This document shows positions 10,401 to 23,700 of a stretch of 64,000 nucleotides of DNA, piece after piece. A model generated the notes under the pieces. The model worked only from the letters and a program-made list of their open reading frames with translations, was not told the DNA's origin and ran no database searches. The first letter of the stretch is position 1, and every line of letters starts with the position of its first letter. The DNA is from Chionis minor (lineage: Eukaryota; Chordata; Aves; Charadriiformes; Chionididae): the NCBI GenBank assembly GCA_013398295.1, contig VZSF01007798.1:159794-223793 (forward strand), written 5' to 3'. The translations under genes were made by a program, and so were the position numbers.

Positions 10401-13029
10401 GTGTTATCCACAAGACAGCTGAGCCATCGCTCCCAGTCTGTTGAGGAAGAGCCACGTCCAATGTGACCCGCTGTTTGCTGCGGGGGCACTGGCTGAGCTC
10501 CGAAGGAAGCGCTGGTCTGGAAATCAGGCAGTGGTTATTTAAAGGGTGTCCCCAGGTCAGCGAGCACTATTCCACTTTTCCTGAGGCTGCATCCCCCGCT
10601 GTGTGCCGCGGAGGGTGGTCCTGAGCCCTGGGAAGAGGCTCTGTGTGGGGCTTGGAATGCTCCTGGCAGGGAAGCAATGTGCCTACCCGGAGTGGCGTTG
10701 TCCCTGAATAATGGGCCCTTTTTCTCCCAGGTTGGAAGGGAGCACCAAGGGAGCAGCGCAGCCAAAGAGAGACATTTATATGAGTGGCACAATAAACGAA
10801 TCTGAGCTGCCTCCTGGGAACCAGCCCAGAAGAGACTGACTTTCCTTGGCCATGGCTTTCCAGTGGGAAATGCTCTTCTTTTGCTGTATTTATTTTTGGC
10901 TTTCCTAGTGTTTTGCTAGGCTTACAATTAATCCTAAGCGTCTGGGTGGCCAGCTGGGCTGCGGGGACAAAGTCTTCTTCAAAGCAGTTTGCTTGGTCGT
11001 TTCCTGAGGACCTTGGATTTACCGGGAGCTTGGGAGAGCTTGAGCTGTGTCCCCCTGGGGCGTGCACACATGCCATTTTCGATGGAGAAGAGGTATCTCT
11101 GGTTGCAGCCGACATGGGGAAGCAGGTGGAGGAGCCCCTTGGCACTCTCCCATCCGATGGACGGGGAATTTGCTCTCCCTTGGGAGAGGTGGCAGCCGGT
11201 AAGTTGCTGCTGGGAGCCGGCAGGGACCAACCGTGTGTCGCCGCGCGCGTGAATTGGTGGCCAAGTTGGCACGGCGCGTGTTGCATGGGTGTTAGGGCTT
11301 GCCTCTCACCCAGGTGTGCCTGGCATGTTTCTATTGTCATGAGGATCCCCCCAGAACAGACTTTGCCTGCTCCAGCCTTGCCACTTGTGCGGCATTCTGT
11401 GAGACATCCCGGGATTGCGCTGGGAGGGATGGGCTGCAGGACTGGCAGGCGTCGAGCTCCCCGGGGCTCTGCGCTGCACAGTCTCTGCCTTCAGTGCCGG
11501 AGGGGGATCCCAACGTGCTGACGTGTTCAGCGCCTGCCTTTTGAGCTCGTTTTATTGGCAAACACCCAGTGGGTGCCAGCCAAGGCAGATCTCTGTGTGC
11601 CGTGGACTCGTTTCCCTGCCTGCACCCTCTTTCCTCCTCTCGCTGCAGCTGAGACGGACCCTCTGGAAGTGTTTGAGCCGCGTCGGTTTTGACTGGCTTT
11701 CTGAGCCGGTCTAGCTTGCTCCTCTCTTCCTAAAATGAAGGCTTCACCGCTGCTCATCTGAGCATGACTCCCTTTGCCATGGACATTTGTGCCCTGTTTC
11801 CTGCTCACAAAGCCACCCTGCAAGGCGTGGGCTCAACGGGGGGAAACTGCTGATGTCAGAAGTCCTAAAAAAACCCAGTGATGGGTGTGGGGTTTGCTCT
11901 GCTCCCTGTGTGCTGGTGGGAGACGGGCGTAGTTGAGCTGAGGTATCTGCTGCTGCCAGCTGCAATGCAGGCAGCGTACGGGCCAGCGAGCAGAGCACAG
12001 GGCCACCTGGCCAGGGCGCGAGGTCCAGCTCTGCTGGTGACCTGCTGTCAGGCAAATGATTTAGTGGGTGACATGCAGAGGTCATGGGCCAGCGGCTCCC
12101 ACCACCACTGTGTGTGACCAAGGCACACAGCCCCTCCTGATAAATCCTCGTCAGCATTTCCTTGTCCTTCCATCCGGAGAGGAGAGTGACAGTCGTCATG
12201 CCTGCATCCCCCCCCTGCCTGTCCCCACCTCCGCTGTGTTCACAAGAGACTGAGCGCAGACCGAACATCCCAGGGGAGGAGATGGGCAAACTGATGGCTG
12301 GCGGTACTGCAGGTGCTGAGTCCCGTTGCTCTGACCGCAGGGAATGCAGCACTGGACTCCTAAAAAAGACAGGCAAGCTCTCCCTGCACGCCGGGCTGGA
12401 GCAGAGCAGGCGTTTACCGCGCTCTCTAAAACGGAGAGATCTGGTGAATTAAAGGAATGAGCCTGACACCTGGCACCAGGAGACGTGGGAAGTGATAATG
12501 GGAGACAGGGCTATAATGGCAGAGGAATCTCTCAGTATGATGGGAGCTAAATGATGCGGTAAGGAAAATTGCACCTCATTGTGAGTGTCAAAAGCGACAG
12601 AGAGGAAAAAGAGATGAACAGTGTTTGCAAGTGCACCCCAACAGCTCCTGTAAAAGAGCCTCGATCCACCTTTGGCTCAGGCTGGAGTCAGCCTGCCGAG
12701 CAGCTTGCATGATCCCCAGCTCCCGCTCCAGCTCCCCCCAGATCTCTCATGCTTGGGAAGGACAAGGTGATGGGCATCGTCGGTCGGGCCAAGTGCACGC
12801 TTGTGCAGTGCCCCAGGTATTTCTGGATCGTGAGGCTGGGTGCATGGTTGTGAGACCAACATACCCACCACAGCGCGTAGACATGCCGGGATGCAGGATA
12901 CAGTGTGCACGTGTGTGGGATGTGAGCAGAGGCCATATGTGTGTTTGGGCACGCAGGCAGGGCACGGTGACTGTTGCACGAGGGGCTGCAACTTGCTTGT
13001 CCCCCAAAAGAGATGGGAAAATCAGAGAC

Positions 13030-13076
13030 ATGGAACAAAAATAATCAAAATGGCTGATGGAACAGAAATAATCAAA
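13030..13076. repeat. Two-copy 27-bp tandem duplication
   Basis: The string ATGGAACAAAAATAATCAAA at 13030-13049 recurs at 13057-13076 with one substitution (ACAAAA to ACAGAA). The period is 27 bases. It lies in an A-rich patch within GC-rich surroundings. Slippage or local duplication is enough to explain it. Confidence 0.85.
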
Positions 13077-14658
13077 TGCCTATGCTGAATACAGGCTACT
13101 GACAGGCTCCACCGAGCACCCGGGCAGCAGTCAGCATTGCTGTTCGCTGCAGGGGCCGAGCCCTGTGTGATGTGATGGTTTTGGAGCTGATGAGGCACGA
13201 GGCTCGGCGCAGAGAAGGGCATAGCAGTGCTCCCCGTCCTCACCTGCACGCTGGGCTCCAGGGCAGCTGGGAGCCTGGTGCACATCTCCATGCGGGGCTC
13301 TGGCAGCCAGAATGGGAGCATGTGGGGAAGGGGGACAAAAACTGGATGGGGAGAAAACGGTAAGTCTGTACGCAAATCAGTGGTGCCTCCTCCCTGGGAG
13401 AATCATGGTTCCTTCCACCCCCTTCTCTCCAAACAGACTTAATTTACTGAGGATCCAAAGAGAGTTTGACGTGAAGAGAGCTGAAAGGAGCTGGAGCTAC
13501 TTGATGTCAAAGGGAGATGGAAAAGATGGGCCGGTATAGAGGAGAAAGCACGGTGACAAATGGCACAGAAGGATAGCTTGGCTGTTGCTTCTGATACAAC
13601 AGCCAGATGGCAACACGCTGAAAAGCGTAGGAGGAGAGTGTTTCGCTAGCGGGAGAGTCCTCCGGAGCAGCCTCCCACGAGGTCCTGCTGAAAAGTCTGC
13701 GGAAGGTGCAGCAAGGGCTGTGTATTTATATTTCCAGGAAAACATCCAGCAATACCAACCTGCAGGCTCTCCTGCTTCTGGCAGGGATGGAGGGGAGCTG
13801 AGGATGCGAGGCAGCCCTGCTGCCTGCGGGCATGCAGAGAGGGGTCATCACCAGTGCCCACCAGAGTGACTCCTTCTGGAAAACCAGCAGCTGGTGCCAC
13901 CAGCCTCAGGATTGCCCCTCTTTAGGCCCCGTTTTCTCCTCAACCAACAGTTCCGGGGGCAGGTGTGTCCCCATGACCTGCTCCTTCTCAAGCATTGCCA
14001 CCTCGGTTTCTTGCTTCGGAGGAGCTCGCTAAGGAGATGAGCGAGTGGGTTATTCTTCAAAGCGTAACACAAACAGCTGGAGGAGCAGAAACAAGGCCTG
14101 GGAAACAGAAGGTGGTAGGTAAAGATGAATATTGAATACAGGTTTAGCAATGGTGGACAGTATTAGCTCAGTGTTACCGAAGGACTGACGCTGAGCTACA
14201 TGACGCTACTGAGCTGGGAAACGGGCGCCAGAGGGTGGTCCGGTGCTCCTGCTTCAAGGGAGACCCTGTTTCTCCCAACACGTGCGCTGCCGAAGAGTTT
14301 CTGCCTGTGTTTTAGTCACTTGTGGCTGAGCCTGAGCCCTCTCCCACCGACAGCCCTCCCTGACTGCTGCTTTGCTTCTGCGTAGCTGAAGCCAACCCTT
14401 CCCTGTCGGGTGATTCACTCGCAGCTTGTTCATTTGAATTTGTAACAGCCCTTCTGCACACACTATAAAGAGTACTTAATGTGCAGCATTTTGCTGAGCT
14501 GGTAGCCTTTGGAGCTTTTTGTGGAGACTCTCTGTGGCCTCCCTGGGCCCATTATTGGAGCGACACAGTCCCAGACGCGCTGTTGAAAGCAGATGTCGTG
14601 CTAGTTAATACAGAAGTGCCTCCATTGCTTCTTCCCAGGATGCAGTCGGTCCTGGCTG

Positions 14659-14690
14659 TTCCTCAGATGGGGTGTTCCTCAGATGGGGTG
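14659..14690. repeat. Two-copy 16-bp tandem duplication
   Basis: TTCCTCAGATGGGGTG occurs twice back to back without a mismatch. This is a recent local duplication with no associated feature. Confidence 0.9.
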
Positions 14691-17600
14691 ATGGAGGCAA
14701 TGCTGGCTTCCTCCTTGGTAGCCTGGGCTGCATGGCCAAAGCTTCGTCCCCTCCACTGCTCGTGGTCCTTTGGTTTGCGCCCTCTCAGAACTAGAGGCCA
14801 CTACGGAGAAGCTGCATGGTGCCACCCAAAAGGGTCCCTCAGCCCCGGTGGGCACAGGGTATTTGTGCTCCCAGTGCAGCAGGTTGGCAGCAGTTCATCC
14901 CAACCAACTGTCTGGCTCTTCATAGCAGCACCAGGAAATATGCAAATTTAACCTTTGAGTTTACTGTGCTGTTCTTTTCCTGGGAAATGTCACTCAAGGC
15001 ATCAAGCTGGGATCGGGAGGGGAGTGGGCATCAGTGGCAAATGCTCTGTCTCTGGGGATGCATCTGGTGGGCCCACAGCATGGGGTGCTGGATCCTCCAG
15101 AGAGCCTTTAGGTGGTCCCTGCGAGCAGGAGCTCCCGTGCTCTGGAAGCGCTGGGAGCTCACGTGCTCTGCCTTACTGTCAGCAGAAGCTGCCCCAGAAG
15201 CTTCTGCTTCTGTCAGCAGAAGCAGACCAACGTGATGTGATGGGTGGAACATGTTTGGGTGACTTGAGCTGGCTCCGGCGTGACGTGGGGAGGATTATGT
15301 CTCTGTCGCCGGGTGCTGGGCGGGGGAGCTGTCAGCAGTGACACATCTCACGGTGGCAAGAGCGGCTCGTGGGAGCCAGAGCCAGTGCCAGTGCCGGAGA
15401 GGGCTCCTCTGCCTCCGGGGTCGGATTCAGAGGATGCTGCTGCGGCAGGAGGGAGCTCCCTGTTCAGTTGAATGTGCAACAGACGAAGAGCTGAAGGGAA
15501 TCCCAGCTGTCAAAGCTCGCGGTGACTGATGGAACCGTCCTAGCTCAGGCCAGAGACTAAGATGAAGGGTTGAGTTCTCAGGCTGCCCCTGGTACCTATG
15601 GAGCAAAACAAAGGTGTGATTACAGCATGGGCAGGAGTGACTGTGCAGAGAAGATGGATTTCAGCACAGGCGAATAACCAAGGACTGTATCAACATCCCT
15701 GGAGGGCTTTGTTCTCATTGCGGGACCATCCATGCCATAGCCTTTCTTGCCACATCAGCTCTCTTGCTTTTATGAGCTCCTGCCGGTGGGGATATGCCTA
15801 CTTCTGCAGCATTTCCACCGCATGTGGGCTGTGCCAGCTTCAAGTGTGGCTTTGGGAAGGCGGAATACACCTGAAGAGCACTGTGAATGGCTCCGGTTGT
15901 GTGGTCCTGGTGCAGAGTGTTCCCTGCAGCTTTTTGCAGAGTTATTACAGTTGCCAGCAGAGATCTGTCTTTGTTTAGGACAAATGCTTCAGGGTCAGCA
16001 GAGCAGGAGCTCTCAAAAAACAAGCCAACCTGTGGAGCTGGGCTCTCCTCCAGGACCCTCCGATAACAGCCAGCGTGGGCAGCTCCAGGCTAGCAAGACC
16101 CTGAAATAACGAAGCAGAGTGCAGCCTGCCTTCACAAGCATCCCTAAAAATAGCAAAGCAAGATGTCCAAGTGATGGGTTTCAGTAGGAAAATAGATTCA
16201 TTTCCCAGCTCCCAGAGGGGTTTTTGGAAACAGCAGAGAGTAAATAAGGGTTCTGAAAGTGATGACAAATACCTTGGAGGTGCCCTTCCAAGCAGCCTTA
16301 ACTGTTTGAAATTACACTCACATCTCCAGTGGCTCCGAGAAGGGGAGCGTGAGGCCCTAAAGATCTCCGTATCTAGCGTGCTCTTATTTGCTTGGGTGCT
16401 AATTAAGAGAATGTAGAAGCTCTGCTATGTATTCTATGACTCTCTGTAAATTCAGATAAGTGCCATTATGAATCCATCACAAGGTGTATTAAAATTTCCT
16501 TAGCTAATAAACAATAAACACAGCAGTCTGCAGGAGAAGGGCTGTGAGCCCTGGAGGGGAAACACAGGACAAGGGATGCGGTGGGGAGGATGCTGCCCGC
16601 TCTGTCCTCGCGGCTCAGGAGCAAGGCAGCAGCGCAAAGGGAGCCATGGCACAGGAAAGCTGCTGGTCTCACAGCTGAGAGCTGCGGGTTCGGGATCCTG
16701 CCAGAGCCCTTGGCATCGCCCTTGTTTCCCTGCGGCTGCCTGGGGACCAAAAAGGCAGCACAGTCTTTGCCTTGTCCACGCGGATGGAAAGGTGGGAGCA
16801 GCGCAGGGGTGGGTTTCCCCGTCCTGCACAACTGGAGAGCGTGTGGCCGATGGTGGGTGTCACCCAAGGGACACTGGTTCAAGAGAGCCCTGTACCAGAC
16901 GTGGCCAGAAGCGACAGCCCACCCCAAGGCTGCGCAGGCGTTCTGGGCTGGAAGATGCTGCATTATCTACACAAAGAAGAATAGCTGGAAATGGAAATGG
17001 GGGTTAGAGTGTTATCACCTCACAGCCATGGCTTGTGTGGAGCGGGCTTCTGACCCTGCTGGCAAACTGTGCTCTGAACTGGCCCAAAACCTTGGCCAAA
17101 GCCTTAACCATTAAGGCAACTTCAGACTTTCCATGCTCCTTGACCAGAAGTACCTTCCTGGTCCGGAGACATCCCTTCCTGATCCAGTTTCTTGAAACTG
17201 TCACTAATATATGGAGCTTACACCATGTTCACGTTTTCTGACGGAAAATTGCCTCTCAGAAGGGGAGTCCTCACTTGCCTAATGAGAAAGGACATTGGGG
17301 TTTGAGCTGCAGGTGTGGTTAATGCACAGATGCAAGAAGGAGGTGGGGTCCTGGATGAGGAACTCAAGTCCTGAGTTGTAGTGGAAAGCTGTGGAGAGAA
17401 TTGCCGTACTTGCGGATGGAAGAGTTCAAGGAAATTCCATAGGTTGTCCTTTCAGGGAACTTAGGTCCTGAGAACAGGGGCTTTATCTTCCGTTTGTCCT
17501 CTGAGAGCTGGCAAGGAAGGTCCACAGGTCCACAGGCTTTCTGAGTGACATGGAGCAGTTTCCTCTGTCTCCAGATTTATTTTTTTTTGCAATAGCTCAC

Positions 17601-20326
17601 TGTGGAATATTTCCATTTCAGGACGCATTTCCTCTCCTGGACATGGATGCTGTGCTGGTGTCACCAACTTTTGTGATATGCTGTCTCTGGGGATGTAGCA
17701 TTTCAATTCACATTACTGTACCTGTACCCTGGGCAGAAGTGTCACGCCAAGACAGACGTGCTCCTCTGTCCCCCTTCTCCACGTTGCTCTTCTTCCAGAC
17801 AGGCTGGGCTTTCCTGGTCTCCACTGTCTTTAGGACACCAAATAGCCAAGAGGGACATAGAATTGCTACTGGGTGGGAGTGAAGCCAGTAAAAGGAAGTA
17901 GCCTGCTTTTAGTACAGCTATCTCAATTCATGTGTTGGCACTGATGGCGTGGTTTCTTCAGGAGAAAAGAAGGCAGTTGTGTCCCCTGCTTGGGGGGGTT
18001 CAGAGGTCTGAATGTCCCTGGCAAGATTTATTACTCAGCTGATCCTGATAACGTGACGTTTGAGCCCATCGTGAAGCACGCCTCGTCCAGGCTGCCTTTT
18101 GCTCCCTGCGGAACTCCCAATTTGTGTCAGTGGAGGGCTGATGAGGTGACGTGTGTGACAAGCGTCTGGGTGCTGCGCTCACAAATCATCGGGGCTAAAG
18201 GAGAACTTGCCAGGCAAAGATGCAAAATCTAAATAATCCTCAGATAGCATCTGAAAGCCCTGACAGGCTCCAGGCAGGTGGTTTCTATAACAGACTCTAT
18301 TCTCCACCTGCCCTGGGGCACAAATACTGATCTCTCTTCTGCGGGCTCTGCCGGCAGATGGTTCAGCCCCTCATAAAGCCATTGTGTCTTCCGATGTCCG
18401 TTCGTGGCACCTGCCCCCCTCTCCTGACCATTCCCTGTCCCGGGTGAGCACGTGTCTTGTTGCCTTGTGGCGCCTTGCCAGGCAGCTCCGACAGCCACGA
18501 GTTCGTCCATTAGGAACAGAGGTTGGGACCTTGGAGTCTGGCCTGAAAATAGCAAAATACATACAATTGCTGTGTGTCTCTGTAAAAAAAGTCTGGCTGG
18601 TTTCAGGCTTCACTGTCTAGACAGAGAGCGGGCGGGTTGGGAAGGTGCAGGGGGTTTGCGCGGTGGTGGCACTCACGCACGCCTCTCCAGCTGTGCTGAC
18701 TCGGCTGCGTCCAGCTGTTCCCGAGGCAGCTGTGCAACGTGCTGAACGGCTGTGTCCCCTGTCCCCAGCAAAGCGGCCCTGGGGGGGGGGTCACCCCAGC
18801 CCACCTCCTCGGGGTGCCTATGCTTAAAGGTTTCCAGCCCTCGCTGTCTATTGTCATGAGGACGGTGACTGGTCTGCTCTCGGTGACCCAAAAGTGGGAC
18901 GCCCACCCTGCGTGCATCGAAGGTCTGGATGGGTGGTGGCAGAGGGCTTTGCATGGGGGCTGCACGTGCCGGTGGGTCTTCCCAGAGATCACTGACCAGG
19001 TTAACGCACTCCAGCATGTGTGTCCCAGAGCCGCGTAATGCTCCCACACTGTCTGCCCTGCTAAGGAACCACTCCAGCGGGCCACAGCCAGCCAGGCAGG
19101 TGGGAACGGCTCTTCCTCCAGCTGCAGCCCAGGGGCTGTTTGAGGAGCGATCGGGCGGCAAAGCTGCGCTGTCAGACCTGGGACAGGAGGATGCAGAGGC
19201 TGGAGAGCTTTGCCTCGGGCAGGCAGGAGGGGCTGGATGTCCTCCAGAACAAGGTGAGGGGAGCCAGACCCTGTGCAGGACCAGAGGCTCTCGACCTCAT
19301 GTGCTTTGCTTCCCGGGCTGCCTAAAAAACCTGCGTAGAAGGTTGAGGGCCCTCCATGCACTCTTGGACGTTGGCCGTGCCACCAGGGAAGCCTATACAA
19401 GGTGGTTTCCTGAACACGCATCCAGCATCAGAAGCTGTGGGCTGCGGGGATCGGTGCTGTCCCCGTTCCCAACTTCCTCATGCTGCTTTGCTTGGCTCCA
19501 GAGATAGCCTGCTTCTCCACGTCTGCCGTGCGGTGTCTGATGTGTCTGTAGCGTCTGCAGGTCCCCTGCTGTCTAAGGAGAGATGGGGCTGCTTAGTTAA
19601 AACTGCAAACGCTAATTGCCTCTCCTTATGGCACTGCTAGGATCACATTCATCTGAACTGCTGCAGACCTCCCTTGCATCTCCAGAGACGGGGGACCTCA
19701 GCGGTGGCCAAGCTACACGGGAGACAGTCCAGTCCTGGGGGGACGCGGTGCAGTCGAGGAGCGGGGTTTGGACCGTGATTCTGGGGGATCCTTGCAGAGC
19801 ACCCTGTGACTTCCCTGTGACTTCCCTGCCACAGGCCCTGCGCGCGCCGCAGGACGGATGGGTCTCCCGTAGGTGACAATACATCGTGGTCGCCAGCATC
19901 CAGAGCTGCACGACATTTTGGGTGAGAGCTGCAGCTACAGCAGGGCTGCCTGTGCTTGAGGGTATTAGCATTTCTTCCAAAATTCATTCAGCAGCTAACA
20001 TGAGTTGCTTGTGCACATGTCTAACTGCAGCTGTAAAGGAAAGCAACAGAGATTTCAAATGGCACTGCCTGTTTTACCATTTTAGGAAGAAGTGAGTCTT
20101 ATTATAATTGCCTTGCTTATTTGGAAGAAAAAAACCCACTGTAGTTACTAGAAATTCAATATAGAAATTACTAGTTACTACCCTCTGTAGACTAATTTTG
20201 AGGGTAGAAGAAGAATGAGGAATTGAATGCACACTATAATGAATGTCAATCTTCTCTCTTAATGAATAGGAATCACAGTTTGCTGCACATTGTAGGGAAA
20301 TGAAAAGCATCCAAAGTTCAATTCAC

Positions 20327-20376
20327 TTTTTTCTTTTTTTTTCCTTTCTTTCTTTTTTTTTTTTTTCTTTCTTTCT
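20327..20376. repeat. T-rich (TTTC)n low-complexity tract
   Basis: About 50 bases of T with interspersed C include an uninterrupted run of 14 T. It could be a degraded poly(A) tail in antisense, but I recognise no retroelement body next to it. Confidence 0.85.
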
Positions 20377-20677
20377 GAGAGAGATAATATGGTGCAGAGC
20401 AGATGGGTACATTCATTTGTGAACGCTAAGGATTTTTATCTCCCGCTGTACAAGTCAAGGTTTTCCTTCAACCGAGCTTTGTAAAATTTCCTATATAAGT
20501 CGAGGCATAATGCCGTTTACAGAGCTGGATCCTTGAGAGCAAAGTGGGTTTGGGTTTTTTTTTTCCTCTCTCCTATAGCAAACCATCCAGACAATTAAAC
20601 GCAGAGATGAACCAGTTTGTGCTTGATATATGCTTGCTATTCTCAGCCGTGGCTTTGCTTGATGGATTTGCCGAGGA

Positions 20678-20726
20678 GCGTGTGTGTGTGTGTGTGCGCG
20701 CGTGCGCGCGTGCGCGTGTGTGTGCA
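20678..20726. repeat. 49-bp alternating purine-pyrimidine (TG/CG)n run
   Basis: Every step from 20678 to 20726 alternates purine and pyrimidine: a (TG)n block, then CG-rich steps, then (TG)n again. Such runs, especially with CG dinucleotides, are classic substrates for left-handed Z-DNA under negative supercoiling. The surviving CpGs show the block is either young or protected from methylation-driven decay. A TATATAAG string lies about 185 bases upstream at 20492, but nothing else supports a promoter there. Confidence 0.95.
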
Positions 20727-23700
20727 ATTAGGTCCCTCGGAGGATGGGGACACAAACCCCCATCCTGTTGCTGCACATGAAAGCAGTACCTCTGCCTGCT
20801 TTCTTAGCTGCTTCCCTTGCCAGCTGGGACCCCAACTGTGAGCCAAAGGGCAAGTTTGCAGGCAAGAGCTTTGAATTTGAAAAGGCTGACATAGGGACAG
20901 ACTCGTTCCTGGCTAGGAGGCTGTCCAGGGACTTGTCTTGAATAGCAGGGAGAGGGTGGACTCCTCAGCGTGGCCCAGCTCCATGGCCCACAGGACCTTG
21001 ATCCATGAGATCTTGCTTTGCTCGCGTGATGTGGGGTCTCTGGAGGAGCAGAGCATCTCAAGCTCACGAGGGAGAGGATGTCTATGGAGCAGCAGAGCCT
21101 GTTACCTGCGTCAAGAGCCCATCCTAGTCCCTGCTGGTCCCCACTGGTGCTGTTATCTGGCAGCTTTGTCACTCTGGGAGAACCACCCTCTACTGTGGCT
21201 CGAGGGACCTACTGGAAGTTCCTGAGCTGCCGATCGTGTAGCATGGACAGCATGCCTTTTTCGATGGCTCCATTAATATCTTAGCTAGTTTGGAGACAGT
21301 TTTAGGACATCTTGCTGCAGGCAGCCCATGGCTAGAGGCCAGCAGCTGGGTGTTGCAGCTGGCAGCAGAAGGCTTGGTGGACATCTCTGGTGATGCAGCT
21401 GGGGTGGCTGAGCAGGTCTGGCTTATCAGTTTTTCGAAGTACTGGTGGCTCACTGCTAATGTTCCCCTGGCTTGTTAAAAGTTATTCCTTGAGCCTGGAT
21501 GGCCTTTAGAGTATGACAGGCTTTTCAGATTTCTCCGTGCATCTCTCAGGGGTTTGAAATCATGGCACTTGTTCTGCGTGGGAGAACCGTGCTCACCTGA
21601 GGACCAAACCAAGTCCCAGCCTGGCCTGGAGGGACATTGGTGGAGGGTGCCCTGTGGCCACGGACCCATACTACAGCTAAGGTGATCCATGGACTAAGAG
21701 CTGCAGAAAGGACCTGTGCCTGCCCTGAGCAGGTCCATCTGTATTTTCTTCTACTTCCCTGAGCTAACCTGCCTCGGTGCTCTCAGGGAGGAATGTTATG
21801 AGGAAGAGCACCCTCAGATGACCCATCTGTCAGCCATGCAGGTGGGGCAGTGCGTGCTGAGCCCCTCTGAGGGTTGTGGTTTAGCAGGTGGGACCGTGTT
21901 CCTGCCCGTTCCTGCCTTGCAGTGCAGCCTGTGGTGGGCCAGACTGGTCCAATGCTGCCAGTGCAGCCCACCTACCAAGCCAGTGTTAACTCTGCTCTCT
22001 GAGACCTTTCCCTGGGAAAACCCAGACCTTGTGGAGCAGCGTCTATGGGATAGTCCTGAGGCTATAGGCTTGTGAGAAGGACACTCTGAAGACTATGGTT
22101 CAGGTCCTCTGCTCAGCCTAGTCTTCACCAGACAATGTACAGGTCTTCTAGTCTCCCTCCCCTCTGCATGGACAGCAGCTCGTGTGGACATGGCTCTCTG
22201 CGATACTGACTGCTTCTTGCACGCTGAGAATTCATGCTGATGAAGGCATGCGCTACGCCTTCTTCATGGTCAGAAGATGGGAGGTCTGAGATGGTCCGTA
22301 ACTCCACGAAGGAAGTTATGGAAGTTCCACTCCATGTGGAACCCATTCCACAAAATCCCGCAGTGTGACTGTCTCCTGCTCATTTTGTGACCTCCCTCAG
22401 GCTTGAGCAAAGACAGCTCTAAATCTTGTTTCTGGAGCTAATTCTGCCCATCTTCTGCTCAAAGTCTGTGTTTTCCCTGCTGTGCCCATGGTGCTGCGCT
22501 GTGGCCTGAATCTGCTGGGCTCAGCAGTGCGGGGAAGGAGACTTTGGGGTACATGTGAGGGTTGGGGGATACTACACAGAAGGGCCTCCCCCTGCAGGTA
22601 CTGGCACGCAGGTCTCGGGTGTGAAAGGGTGTGGGAAGGGGAATTTTGAGGGGCACCTTGGGGACAGAGCTGAGCGCTTGGCCCCATCAGCCATGGGGTG
22701 AGTCCCAGGAAACATCCCTGGGAAGGGGTGTGCCAGCAGAGCCTGGTTTGCCCTCCATGCCAGCCTGGTGTCCAGATACAGCCCTCAGAGGAGGAGCTGG
22801 ATTACGGGGGCCGTGGGAACCCCTGTGGCCACTGCTTTGGGAGGTGGAGGAGAAGGGAGGCAGCTCTCCCCCAGGCAGAGTGCCATGGCGTAGGGCTGGA
22901 GAGGTTCCTTGCTGATGTGGTCCTGGGGATCCAGAAGGTGTTTTTCCATCTGTTTTCTCTCATGTGCAAATGCAGACTCCAGCTGAGCAGATGCTGGCTC
23001 TGTGGCAGAGGAGTTTAGAGTTCCACTGTTTTAAAATATTTATTAATGTGAAGATGTAGTTAGCACTTAAGCTGAGGCAATACAGTAGAAGTCTTTTTGT
23101 TGGAATGGAAGTTAGTGATGCTGAAAAGCCATTAAGCTGTAAATATAAACTATATTAAGTGCTCGGTAGCAACCTTAAATATCCCTTTGTTGGTTGCTTT
23201 GCTTCTGTAAGGCTGACTGTCTGTTGCGGGGATTACTCACCGCTAGTGCTCGCCCGGTAGCTTCAAGAGGGAGGTGAATGGCTTTGCAGGTGAGATCTGC
23301 TGAGCAGCACAGCTCAGCCCTCGCCTTTCGGCAGCTGATGCCTCCCCAGCTCCCAGGGAGTGTGAATGGGGCAAGATGTTAGAGCAGCGGCTGTGCTGGG
23401 ATCCCGTGGTCGTCTGCAAGGGCCGGGCTCACAGACCACAGGCTCGTGCCTCGTTTCTCTCTCCTTGGCTGCTGGTACGTTCCAGGAGCTGCTTGCTTGC
23501 CCTCAGCTCTGGAAGATCTCCCCTTGCCCTGGAGGCAGCAGCACCAGGACAGGATGGATCCAAGGCAGAAAGGGGAGGCTCGCGCTGCCTGGATAAGTGC
23601 TGCCCGTGGACACGACTCACAGCCGTCTGTGTCCAGCCCCCACTGAGGAGCTTCTTCCCATCCAAATGGGCTCTTTACCCAGGACGGGGTCATCCCTGAT

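Larger units (their letters stand above)
7481..20326. other. Long unique stretch without a defensible gene
   Basis: This is nearly 13 kb with no recognised transposon and no coding exon I can support. Frames of 100-260 codons occur on both strands in GC-rich parts (for example the minus frame at 10567-11340 and the minus frame at 18603-19421). They overlap other open frames on both strands, have no domain and look like chance. CpG is locally raised around 9180-9310. Two small tandem duplications are listed separately. Intergenic or intronic DNA is the simplest reading. Confidence 0.5.

Noticed and set aside
10567..11340. 257-codon minus-strand frame
   Set aside because: Same reasons: no domain, overlapping frames on the plus strand, no splice evidence.
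18603..19421. 272-codon minus-strand frame
   Set aside because: No domain is recognisable, it overlaps several similar frames on both strands, and its composition fits chance.
20492..20499. TATATAAG as a promoter
   Set aside because: An isolated TATA-like string with no CpG island, initiator or exon downstream.
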